DNA of 28,146 bases from CAG-791 sp963655255 (GTDB lineage: Bacteria; Bacillota; Clostridia; Lachnospirales; Lachnospiraceae), in assembly GCA_963655255.1 (NCBI GenBank), contig CAVKEB010000028.1, forward strand, positions 1 through 28,146, read 5' to 3'. Each line of letters opens with the position of its first letter. Within the stretch, counting starts at the first letter, position 1. This document shows positions 15,701-22,555 of the stretch, in pieces. The notes under the pieces were generated by a model. The model searched no databases and was not told the DNA's origin. It saw nothing but the letters and a program-made list of their open reading frames with translations. The position numbers were made by a program, and so were the translations under genes.

Positions 15701-16831
15701 ATGGTTGAACTTGACCAGATGAAAATCGAACTGCAGAACCAGCAGGATGCCCTGAAGGAAGGCATTGATTCCCTGAACATTCCGTTCAAGAAGCAGAGAA
15801 TCGAGGAGCTCTCCCGCGAAATGGAGGCTCCGGATTTCTGGAACGATGCCGACAAGGCCAATGCCAAGATGAAGAATCTGAAGGATCTGCAGAGAACGGT
15901 AGACGAAGCCGAGAATCTGGACCGTCAGTATCAGGACATCATGGACCTGATCGAGATGGCCAACGAGGACGGCGATGCATCGGCAGTGGAGGATGTGCGC
16001 AGCGAACTGGATGATTTCGAGAATCATCTGGAGGATATCCGGCTGTCCACACTTCTGACCGGCGCCTACGATGAGAACAACGCCATCGTTTCGCTGAATG
16101 CGGGCGCGGGCGGAACCGAGTCCTGCGACTGGTGCTCTATGCTGTTCCGTATGTATTCCAGATGGGCGGATAAGAAGGGCTTTACCGTGGACGTCATGAA
16201 CCTTGTGGACGGCGATGAGGCAGGCATCAAGTCCGTGGACTTCCAGGTCAGCGGAACCAATGCCTATGGCTTCCTTCGCTCGGAACACGGCGTACACCGC
16301 CTGGTCCGGATCAGCCCCTTCAACGCGCAGGGCAAGCGCCAGACGTCCTTCGTTTCGTGCGAGGTGATGCCGGAGCTTCCGCAGGACAACGACATTGAGA
16401 TCAAGCCGGACGACATCCGGATTGATACCTATCGCTCCTCCGGTGCGGGCGGTCAGCACATCAACAAGACCTCATCGGCAATCCGTATCACGCACTTCCC
16501 GACCGGAATCGTGGTCACCTGCCAGAATGAGCGCTCCCAGTTCCAGAACAAGGACAAGGCATTTGAAATGCTGCGTGCCAAGCTCTTCCTTCTGAAGCAG
16601 CAGGAAGAAGAGGCGATGCGCGACGGCATCCGCGGCGATGTCAAGGAGATCGCCTGGGGCTCCCAGATCCGCTCCTATGTCCTCCAGCCCTATACGCTGG
16701 TCAAGGACACCAGAACGCAGGAGGAGACCTCGGATACGGATGGCGTGCTGAACGGAGATATCGACCGGTTCATCAACGCCTATCTGAAGATGCAGGCGAA
16801 CCGGGGACTTGCGCAGGAAGCGCAGGGGTGA
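15701..16831 (+). CDS. prfB: Peptide chain release factor 2, without a programmed frameshift
   Basis: RF2 recognises UGA and UAA stop codons and triggers peptide release. The 376 residues carry the stop-recognition tripeptide SPF (205-207) and the catalytic GGQ (250-252, in SSGAGGQHINKTSS). ATG 15701 has AGGAAAGG eight bases upstream; an in-frame ATG at 15677 lies before that site and is less likely. Many bacterial prfB genes have an in-frame UGA with +1 frameshift near codon 26 for autoregulation. Here the equivalent position reads Ser24-Leu25-Asn26 (TCC CTG AAC) with no stop and one continuous frame, so that feedback loop is absent. Confidence 0.96.
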   Translation: MVELDQMKIELQNQQDALKEGIDSLNIPFKKQRIEELSREMEAPDFWNDADKANAKMKNLKDLQRTVDEAENLDRQYQDIMDLIEMANEDGDASAVEDVRSELDDFENHLEDIRLSTLLTGAYDENNAIVSLNAGAGGTESCDWCSMLFRMYSRWADKKGFTVDVMNLVDGDEAGIKSVDFQVSGTNAYGFLRSEHGVHRLVRISPFNAQGKRQTSFVSCEVMPELPQDNDIEIKPDDIRIDTYRSSGAGGQHINKTSSAIRITHFPTGIVVTCQNERSQFQNKDKAFEMLRAKLFLLKQQEEEAMRDGIRGDVKEIAWGSQIRSYVLQPYTLVKDTRTQEETSDTDGVLNGDIDRFINAYLKMQANRGLAQEAQG

Positions 16832-16888
16832 TCGCCTGAGAGGAACGGACTCTGCAGCCATGCGGAGTGACAAGAATTGATTCATGTA

Positions 16889-16921
16889 AAAACTGCGCCC
16901 GAATGCGGGCGCAGTTTTTTG
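16889..16921 (+). terminator. Bidirectional intrinsic terminator between prfB and the radical SAM gene
   Basis: AAACTGCGCCCG and CGGGCGCAGTTT form a 12-bp perfect stem around an AATG loop. There is a T run on the + strand and an equivalent run of A before the stem that gives Ts on the - strand, so it can end both convergent transcripts. A further small hairpin, TGACGC / GCGTCA, lies at 16974-16988 without a T run. Confidence 0.93.
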
Positions 16922-17063
16922 TAAACCACTTATCAGGGATCCGGAACAAAAAGAAGAGCACCGGCACTCATATTGACGCTTCGCGTCAGAAATCGCGTCG
17001 GAGGGAGGTTGTTCTCAATCAATATTTAATGACGATGAAACTCAGCGGAGAATGGCGGGCAGA

Positions 17064-18542
17064 TTACAGATCAATGTGCTCGGTTCCGTCAGCGTGCTCG
17101 AACGCAGCCAGTTCCGGATGCTCCTTCTTCTCCTTGGTGTAGTTCTCGTAGGAAGGACGCTTGTGGGTCTCTTCCGCCCAGATCTTGTCTGCGACAGGAG
17201 CCCATTCCTTAGCGTACTCGTCGCACTTCTCGCACAGATGATCAACGCTCTCCGGAGACTCCAGGTTGGTCTGGTGTGCATTGGTTGCCTGTACGATCTC
17301 GCGCAGGAGCTGCGGGTTCTCCAGCATCGGGCAGGGACGAAGATGATTGCGGTTGAACGGCTGTCCCTCGTGGTAAGCCATGAACAGCGGGCTCTGGAGC
17401 ATTTCCAGAATGGTGTTGTCATGGATGTTCGTGTTGGAGAAGTGGATGAACACGCAAGGCTCCGCATCACCGTTGGAATTGATGTGGAAGTAGTTGCGGC
17501 CTCCGGCAATACATCCGCCGACATACTCGCCGTCGTTCTGGAAATCCATCGGATAGAAGCAGATGTCGCTGTCCTTGCCGCGAACCTCGCGGATTCTCTT
17601 GATCATGTATTCACGCTGCTCAACGGTAGGCATCAGCTCAGGCGCTGCGTTGTTGCCGACCGGCATCAGGTGGAAGTAGAAGCCGAAGCGCGCACCCTTC
17701 TCCTCCAGAAGATGGAAGAAGTCGTCACTCGTGACCGCCTCGACGTTCGCGCGGGTGTAGCAGATGGAGGTGCCGAAGACAATGCCGTGTTTCTTCAGTA
17801 GATCCATGGCCTTCATGACGGCAGAGTAGTGGCCTTCGCCGCGGCGCGCATCATTGGTGTCCGGCGTTCCCTCGATGGAGAGCATGAAGGTGATGTTGCC
17901 GAGTTCCTTGATTCTCTCGCACATTGCGTCGGTGATCAGCGTGGAGTTGGAGTACAGACCGAAGAAGCAGTCGTTGTGCTTCTCTGCGAGCTTGAAGATA
18001 TCGTTCATGCGGACGGTCGGCTCGCCGCCGGTCATCATGTACAGGTATACGCCGAGCTCCTTGCCTTCGGTGACGATCTTGTCCATATCCTCGAAGGAAA
18101 GGTTTGCCTTGTGGCCGTAGGTGCCGGACCAGCAGCCGACGCAGTGCATGTTGCAGGCCATGGTGGGATCGAAGAGGATCAGCCACGGGATATTGCAGCC
18201 GTATTTTTCACGGTTTGCGCGGATGGTCTTGGTGCCGCGGAGGAATGCCTCATAGCCGAGGTTCAGGAGCAGCATCTTCGCATAGTGCGGATCGGTCTCG
18301 TCGATGATGCGGTTGATGTACTTGAACCAGCGGTTGTTGGGATCCTTGATGGCAGCGCGGACTGCGTCGAGCTTCTCAGCGCTTGCGCCCTTTCCGTAAA
18401 ACTTTGCTGCAAGATCAACAATCTTAAGATAAGTCTCGGTGCGGTCATCCGAGTTCTTGATGGTTTTAAGAAGTCCGTCAATCAGAACGGACATCGCCTG
18501 ACGCTCTGCCGCATGGGTCAGATTTTCAACTTTTCCTGCCAT
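17064..18542 (-). CDS. Radical SAM protein with C-terminal SPASM-like cysteine region
   Basis: The 492-residue product has a helical N-terminal extension of about 115 residues, then the radical SAM core with the cluster motif CNMHCVGC (Cys130, Cys134, Cys137) and the SAM-binding TGGEP (171-175). The C-terminal part has further cysteines at 344, 363, 404, 437 and 440 and the segment NYFHINSNGDAEPC, which resembles SPASM/twitch domains that bind auxiliary iron-sulfur clusters. The start is set by GGAGGA on the minus strand just upstream of ATG 18542. It stands alone, the only minus-strand gene, with no peptide substrate gene beside it. I do not recognise its reaction; peptide or protein modification is the family-based guess. 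Confidence 0.85.
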   Translation of the reverse strand: MAGKVENLTHAAERQAMSVLIDGLLKTIKNSDDRTETYLKIVDLAAKFYGKGASAEKLDAVRAAIKDPNNRWFKYINRIIDETDPHYAKMLLLNLGYEAFLRGTKTIRANREKYGCNIPWLILFDPTMACNMHCVGCWSGTYGHKANLSFEDMDKIVTEGKELGVYLYMMTGGEPTVRMNDIFKLAEKHNDCFFGLYSNSTLITDAMCERIKELGNITFMLSIEGTPDTNDARRGEGHYSAVMKAMDLLKKHGIVFGTSICYTRANVEAVTSDDFFHLLEEKGARFGFYFHLMPVGNNAAPELMPTVEQREYMIKRIREVRGKDSDICFYPMDFQNDGEYVGGCIAGGRNYFHINSNGDAEPCVFIHFSNTNIHDNTILEMLQSPLFMAYHEGQPFNRNHLRPCPMLENPQLLREIVQATNAHQTNLESPESVDHLCEKCDEYAKEWAPVADKIWAEETHKRPSYENYTKEKKEHPELAAFEHADGTEHIDL

Positions 18543-18943
18543 AACTTCCTCCTGAATTTCGTGTCTGTCCGGTATCTGCCGTTTCCTGCGGCCAGCCCGT
18601 CCGCGGACCCTTCATGGAACACTGCCGTATGAACAGAAAACGGATCTCTGACTCAAAACATTGACAGGCAGTCAGGCGGACGAAAGATGGACCAAACAGA
18701 TGCAAATTTCTACAATAAATCTCAAACCATCGCTTATTCTAATGCCTGCAAAGCCTTATTTCATCGGACAAAATCGGCCTTCTGTCCCGATGCCGGGAAA
18801 ATGCATGCGGCATAAAAAGACAGACGGATATCTGCAAAAAATAAAATTGCCTGCATACTTTGCGAAAATCTATAAAAATACATATAATAAAGATGATAGG
18901 CGCGTTTCTGCTTCCTTTTGCAAATTTCAGGCGGCAGGACGCG
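18543..18943. other. Divergent intergenic region, about 400 bases without a gene
   Basis: The stretch lies between the start of the minus-strand radical SAM gene and the palindromic repeats. It is AT-richer than its surroundings. I found a possible + strand promoter near its right end but no convincing minus-strand promoter for the radical SAM gene. Short ORFs here have no Shine-Dalgarno or recognisable motifs. Confidence 0.5.
18860..18888 (+). promoter_or_regulatory. Candidate promoter for the 405-residue protein gene
   Basis: TTGCGA (18860-18865) and a perfect TATAAT (18883-18888) are spaced by 17 bases. An alternative pair is TTGCCT (18847) with TATAAA (18871), spaced by 18. Transcripts would carry the two palindromic repeat copies in a 5' leader of about 300 nt. 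Confidence 0.55.
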
Positions 18944-19054
18944 AAGTTTGAAAGTGACATCGATATGTCACTTTCAACCAGCAGCATCGGTGCTGACGCA
19001 CCGGCTGCCACATTCGGCAAAACCGCATTCGCGGATTTTGCCTCAGTGAGGTAT
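18944..19054 (+). repeat. Palindromic repeat copy B, complete 111-bp unit
   Basis: This is the most complete unit. Hairpin 1 is GTTTGAAAGTGACAT / ATGTCACTTTCAACC around CGAT (18946-18979, one mismatch). Hairpin 2 is GCAGC...GGCTGC, hairpin 3 is GGCAAAACCGC / GCGGATTTTGCC, and the tail is CCTCAGTGAGGTAT, itself a small inverted repeat. The length from AAGTTTGAAAG to the next AAGTTTGAAAG is 111 bp, which is 37 codons. In the frame used inside the CPBP gene it reads KFESDIDMSLS, then IGADAPAATFGKTAFADFAS. Confidence 0.92.
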
Positions 19055-19115
19055 AAGTTTGAAAGTGAGATCGATAGGTCACTTTCAAACTGCAGCATCG
19101 GTGCTGATACACCGA
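19055..19115 (+). repeat. Palindromic repeat copy C, partial, in direct tandem with copy B
   Basis: This copy begins exactly where copy B ends, with GTTTGAAAGTGA and TCACTTTCAAAC arms (12 bp paired, centre diverged) and the start of hairpin 2 (GCAGCATCGGTGCTGAT), then degenerates after CACCG. The same frame stays open through B and C. Confidence 0.85.
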
Positions 19116-19192
19116 ATGCGGGGCATAAGAATACAAAAAGAACTGCGGAAGATTCACATCAGGAATAAGAGCGCAGGCGCAGGGAGGCAGAC

Positions 19193-20410
19193 GTGAACAG
19201 CGAACGAATCCGGATATTGACGCACATCTATCGGGGACACTACGACGAATGGGCAGACAGCGGAGAGGATCCGTGCAGGAGATGGGCGGCCGCGGCTGTC
19301 TGCAGGGAACGGTTTGATCCGGGAGCAGAGGATTTTGCCGGAATGCTGGAGAGCTCCATGGAACAGGCGGCGGATCTTCTGGACAGCGATGGAGAAAAGC
19401 CGCTGGAGAGCCTTCTGTTCCTGTGCAGGAATGGGAGAGAAGCCGAGGTACGGCGTGCGTTTGAGCGGCTGCTGGAAGAGGACGGCGGCAGCACGGAGCT
19501 TCTGCAGGAGAAACTGCTCCGGTTCTCGGGCGACTGCGGCAGGATGCTGGAGGAGCTGGCGCCGGAGAACGGAAAGCTTCGCATGGGACTCTGGAGCGGT
19601 CTGCAGTTCCTCGCGCTCATCCGGCCGGAGCGGGACTTCTTTTTCCGTGCGCCGGAGGTAACGGCGTTCGCGGGCTACGCCGAGGCGGAGGAAGAGATCG
19701 GATATGACCGTTTTCTGAACCTGACGAACTATTACAAAGACGCACAGGAGCTCTGCGATGAATTAAGCGGAGAAGCCGAGCTTCGGAAAGCGGTGCGAAA
19801 GAGACTGGAGCAGTACGGGAAGAAGATCGGAATCCCGGATCTGGAGGATGCGGATCCGCAGGGACACCTTCTTGCCTGGGATGTGATGCGTGCGGTTTAT
19901 GCGATGAACTGGTACGCGGAGAAATCGGCGAAGCGCAAATCACGCACCAGCACGGCTTCGCAGCGGAAGATCGACCGAATGCAGAAGGCGGCGGAGCTTC
20001 TGGAGGAGCGGGAGAGTACGGCAGCAAGGACGCAGGAGGCGAAGGCGGAGGCAGGAAGGGCGGCCCTTCCGCAGCTGGCCGGGAGAAAGGCGGTTCATAA
20101 GTCCTTCGGCGAGGGAACCATCCTCGCACAGGACGGCCGGTATCTGACGGTGGAGTTTGCCAAAGGCCGGAAAAAATTCGCCCTGCCCGGCGCCGTGGCA
20201 AACGGATATCTGACGCTTGCAGCAGTGGACGAAGGTTCCGGGCAGAATTCCGGCGCTCCGGGCAGCGGGGCAGAAGGAAACCCGCCGATCGGTCCGGAGG
20301 AGCTGCAGGAGGCCTGCCGGAAAATGGCGGAGGCCGGGGAGAAGGTGCAGGCTGCGGAGAAGGCGCTCGAGGCGCTGGACGTTCAGCTGAAGATGCTCTT
20401 GACTTTGTAA
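19193..20410 (+). CDS. Protein of unknown function, 405 residues
   Basis: I do not recognise this family. The start is GTG 19193 with GGGAGG at 19182-19187. The N-terminal 240 residues are mostly helical and rich in Glu, Arg and Leu, with aromatic segments such as YDRFLNLTNYYKDAQELCDEL. Residues about 250-300 are a highly charged helix. Around residues 303-345 there is a compact beta-rich segment with HKSFGEGTILAQDGRYLTVEF, KKFALPGAV and GYLTL; this resembles the small SH3/tudor-like module at the C-terminus of some DNA helicases and other Clostridial proteins. A final coiled-coil helix closes the protein. There is no signal peptide or membrane segment, so it is probably cytoplasmic. It appears monocistronic, between repeat copies and a TPP riboswitch. 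Confidence 0.75.
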   Translation: MNSERIRILTHIYRGHYDEWADSGEDPCRRWAAAAVCRERFDPGAEDFAGMLESSMEQAADLLDSDGEKPLESLLFLCRNGREAEVRRAFERLLEEDGGSTELLQEKLLRFSGDCGRMLEELAPENGKLRMGLWSGLQFLALIRPERDFFFRAPEVTAFAGYAEAEEEIGYDRFLNLTNYYKDAQELCDELSGEAELRKAVRKRLEQYGKKIGIPDLEDADPQGHLLAWDVMRAVYAMNWYAEKSAKRKSRTSTASQRKIDRMQKAAELLEERESTAARTQEAKAEAGRAALPQLAGRKAVHKSFGEGTILAQDGRYLTVEFAKGRKKFALPGAVANGYLTLAAVDEGSGQNSGAPGSGAEGNPPIGPEELQEACRKMAEAGEKVQAAEKALEALDVQLKMLLTL

Positions 20411-20440
20411 TGGGGCGGCCTTATTGTAGTCGTTGATACA

Positions 20441-20470
20441 GCGTGCGGGTTTCTCCGGGAAACCGCATGC
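20441..20470 (+). repeat. Hairpin after the 405-residue protein gene, possible terminator
   Basis: GCGTGCGGGTTTC and GAAACCGCATGC pair with one bulge. The nearest T run (20495-20501) is about 25 bases away, so it is not a canonical intrinsic terminator. Confidence 0.5.
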
Positions 20471-20589
20471 AGCATAACAACAGCGGTTTTGCGTATTTTT
20501 TCACCTGACGGGAAGGATAGGGAGCAGGTATGACTGTTCCGTGCACTGCTCTGCAGGGTGAGGAAGAAAATGCCGGACCGCTGCCATAT

Positions 20590-20686
20590 TGCGCTAGGGG
20601 AGCGAATGCTGAGAATTGCCTGCCGGAAGGCAGGGAAGGACCCTTATCACTTGATCCGGACAATACCGGCGAAAGGAAGCAGCGAT
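20590..20686 (+). promoter_or_regulatory. TPP riboswitch (THI box) upstream of thiT
   Basis: The conserved thiamine pyrophosphate aptamer elements are present in order: GCTAGGGGAGC, GCTGAGA, a P3 hairpin CCTGCC/GGCAGG, ACCCTTATCACTTGATCCGG and AATACCGGCGAAAGGAAGC. This is the canonical sequence around both TPP-binding helices. High thiamine pyrophosphate would repress the downstream uptake gene. Confidence 0.96.
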
Positions 20687-20737
20687 TTCTGCAGGAAGCG
20701 GGAGCAACAGCCGCGGGCATGCAGGAATCCACCGATC

Positions 20738-20772
20738 CCCTCCTGCGTTTTCAGAAATGAAGGAGGTTTTTT
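20738..20772 (+). promoter_or_regulatory. Riboswitch expression platform sequestering the thiT Shine-Dalgarno
   Basis: CCCCTCCT (about 20737-20744) can pair with AGGAGG at 20761-20766, the thiT ribosome-binding site, and the stem is followed by a T run (20767-20772). The hairpin could therefore block translation, end transcription, or both. Confidence 0.7.
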
Positions 20773-20773
20773 C

Positions 20774-21436
20774 ATGTCACTTGCAGTTCTTACAGAAGAT
20801 GGAAGCTATTCCCTGACCGGTGCGGGCTACACCGTGCTGGTACTCATTATGCTGGCGCTGCTTCTCGCCGCGTGCTACATCACCAAAGCGGACCAGAGGG
20901 GCAAAACAGGTACGAGACGCCTGGTGTTCTCGGCGATGGCAATGGCGCTTGCGTTCGTAACGAGCTTCATCAAATTCCTGTCCCTTCCGATGGGCGGGAG
21001 CATCACGCTGTTCTCCATGTTCTTCATCTGCCTCATCGGTTACTGGTACGGACTCCGTTCCGGCCTGATGGCGGCGGTTGCCTACGGCATCCTGCAGATG
21101 GTGGTGGATCCGTATATCATCAGCATTCCGCAGATGCTGTGTGATTACATCTTTGCGTTCGGTGCGCTGGGACTTTCCGGAGTGTTCTCCAATGCAAAAC
21201 ACGGACTGGTGAAGGGCTATCTTCTCGGCATCGCCGGAAGATTCGTGTTCAGCTTTCTGTCTGGACTGATTTTCTTCGGTCAGTTCGCGCCGGAAGGCAT
21301 GAATCCCGCCGTATATTCCGCGTCCTATAACGGAAGCTACATCTTCACCGAGGGAATCCTGACGATCATCATTGTCAGCATCCCGCCGGTTGCCAAGGCT
21401 CTCGCCAAGGTCAAGGCTCTGGCCCTGCAGGAGTAA
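20774..21436 (+). CDS. thiT: Thiamine-specific ECF S-component ThiT (YuaJ family)
   Basis: ThiT is the membrane protein that captures thiamine and docks on the shared EcfA1-EcfA2-EcfT module. The 220-residue product has about six hydrophobic helices plus an extra N-terminal one (about 17-35), making it longer than the usual 180-200. Family signatures are LPMGGSITLFSM (71-82), GYWYGLRSGLMAAVAYGILQ (89-108), GRFVFSFLSGLIFFGQ (155-170) and YSASYNGSYI (181-190), matching the thiamine-binding loops of the family. A TPP riboswitch directly upstream confirms the substrate. ATG 20774 follows AGGAGG at ideal distance; a longer frame opens upstream inside the riboswitch and is not real. No ATPase is adjacent, so it should use the EcfAAT encoded at 314-3028. 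Confidence 0.94.
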   Translation: MSLAVLTEDGSYSLTGAGYTVLVLIMLALLLAACYITKADQRGKTGTRRLVFSAMAMALAFVTSFIKFLSLPMGGSITLFSMFFICLIGYWYGLRSGLMAAVAYGILQMVVDPYIISIPQMLCDYIFAFGALGLSGVFSNAKHGLVKGYLLGIAGRFVFSFLSGLIFFGQFAPEGMNPAVYSASYNGSYIFTEGILTIIIVSIPPVAKALAKVKALALQE

Positions 21437-21475
21437 GCGGTTCTGGATCGGTTTATAGAATAGATTGGAAAAGAA

Positions 21476-21507
21476 GTCTGCTTCCGAAAACGGAGGCAGG
21501 CTTTTTT
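21476..21507 (+). terminator. Intrinsic terminator after thiT
   Basis: TCTGCTTCCG and CGGAGGCAGG pair around AAAA with one wobble, and a TTTTTT run follows at 21502-21507. Confidence 0.9.
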
Positions 21508-21515
21508 GATATAAT
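21507..21515 (+). promoter_or_regulatory. Candidate extended -10 promoter for the HAD phosphatase gene
   Basis: TGATATAAT is a perfect extended -10 element (TGnTATAAT) directly abutting the T run of the thiT terminator. There is no good -35 box, as is common for extended -10 promoters. It would give a leader of about 160 nt. Confidence 0.5.
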
Positions 21516-21683
21516 AATCAGAACATGAATCCGACGGGAAGAGCCGGACTGGATGAATGCGGCAGAATACACATGGGAAAGTACAAAGGAAAACCGGCAG
21601 GAGCGGAGAACGCAGAGCGTTATTGGAGTGAGATTTTCTCATGAAAACGGCAAAATAAAGAAAATGACGTGGAGAGTTTGGAT

Positions 21684-22391
21684 ATGCGATTTGAGAGTAT
21701 TTTATTTGATCTGGACGGCACGCTGACGGAGTCAGGCCCCGGCATCACAAGATCCGTGCAGTACGCCCTGCACCGGATGGGAATCGAGGAGCCGGACCTT
21801 GGGAAGCTGGAGCCGTTCGTGGGACCGCCGCTGAATCTGTCCTTCCGTGAGAGGTATGGAATGAACGAGAAGGAAAGCGCACGGGCCATTCACTATTTTC
21901 GCGAGATCTATGATACGAAGGGCGTCTACGAAAATCGGCTGTACCCGGGGATCCGGGAACTCCTTCAACAGCTCCATGAGGCGGGAATCCGCCTTGCCAT
22001 CGCGTCCTCCAAGCCGGAGCCGATGGTGCACAAGGTTCTGGAGCATTTCGGAATTAAAGAAGATTTTGATGTGATCGTGGGCTCCCATGTGGAGGAAGAG
22101 CTGGACAACAAAATGGGAGCGGACAACAAGCTTCTGATGGTGAAAAAGGCCCTGCAGGGCCTCGGAATCCGGGAAAGCGCGGGTAGAGAAGAAGCAGTGG
22201 ATGCCGCAGATGCCTGTGCCATGGTCGGCGACCGCTCCTTCGATATGAAGGGTGCGAAGGCGAACCATGTGACTGCCGTGGGCGTCACCTACGGCTATGG
22301 GAGCCGGAGTGAGCTGGAAGAGGCAGGAGCGGATTTCATTGCGGCGAATGCAGAAGAACTCGGGAAAATTCTGCTGCAGCATCGGTGCTGA
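21684..22391 (+). CDS. HAD family hydrolase, phosphoglycolate phosphatase-like
   Basis: This is a cytoplasmic HAD phosphatase of about usual size (235 residues). Motif I is FDLDGTLTES (8-17) with the nucleophile Asp, motif II is AIASSKP, the motif III Lys lies near MGADNK, and motif IV is MVGDRSFDMKGAKAN. The helical cap lies between motifs I and II, as in the PGP/GPH/5'-nucleotidase subgroup; the substrate cannot be read from sequence. ATG 21684 follows GGAGAG (21671-21676). The last five codons and the TGA stop (22389-22391) lie inside palindromic repeat copy D, so the natural C-terminus after GKILL has been replaced by repeat-encoded QHRC. Confidence 0.88.
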   Translation: MRFESILFDLDGTLTESGPGITRSVQYALHRMGIEEPDLGKLEPFVGPPLNLSFRERYGMNEKESARAIHYFREIYDTKGVYENRLYPGIRELLQQLHEAGIRLAIASSKPEPMVHKVLEHFGIKEDFDVIVGSHVEEELDNKMGADNKLLMVKKALQGLGIRESAGREEAVDAADACAMVGDRSFDMKGAKANHVTAVGVTYGYGSRSELEEAGADFIAANAEELGKILLQHRC

Positions 22392-22553
22392 TGCACCGGC
22401 TGCCGCATTCGGCAAAACCGCTGCGCTCAAAGATGTCGGATGACATCTTTTCCTGCTCAGGGTGCCGCTTGGCGGCACTCTGTATACCAAAGAGAATTCG
22501 CCTTCGCGAAATTCTCTCTGATATCGCGGATTTTGCCTCAGAGAGGTAATAAG
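22376..22553 (+). repeat. Palindromic repeat copy D, interrupted by a 104-nt block of other hairpins
   Basis: Hairpin 2 (22376-22403) is intact and contains the HAD stop codon. The left arm of hairpin 3, GGCAAAACCGC (22411-22421), is separated from its right arm GCGGATTTTGCC (22526-22537) by 104 nt where other copies have a 4-nt loop. The intervening DNA is itself three hairpins: AAAGATGTC / GACATCTTT (22429-22450), GTGCCGC / GCGGCAC (22462-22478) and AGAGAATTCGC / GCGAAATTCTCT with a CTTC loop (22491-22517). The unit tail GAGAGGTAATAAG supplies the Shine-Dalgarno of the CPBP gene. Confidence 0.92.
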
Positions 22554-22555
22554 CA

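Noticed and set aside
12932..16459. A very long open frame on the minus strand opposite secA and prfB (1175 codons)
   Set aside because: It is the mirror of two well-recognised genes with GC-rich third positions, has no family motif, and spans the gap between them including the repeat. It is a shadow frame.
18860..19168. A + strand frame of 102 codons running through repeat copies B and C
   Set aside because: It would begin with TTG overlapping the candidate -35 box, without a Shine-Dalgarno, and outside the repeats it has no recognisable content. Reported as an observation on the repeats and not as a gene.
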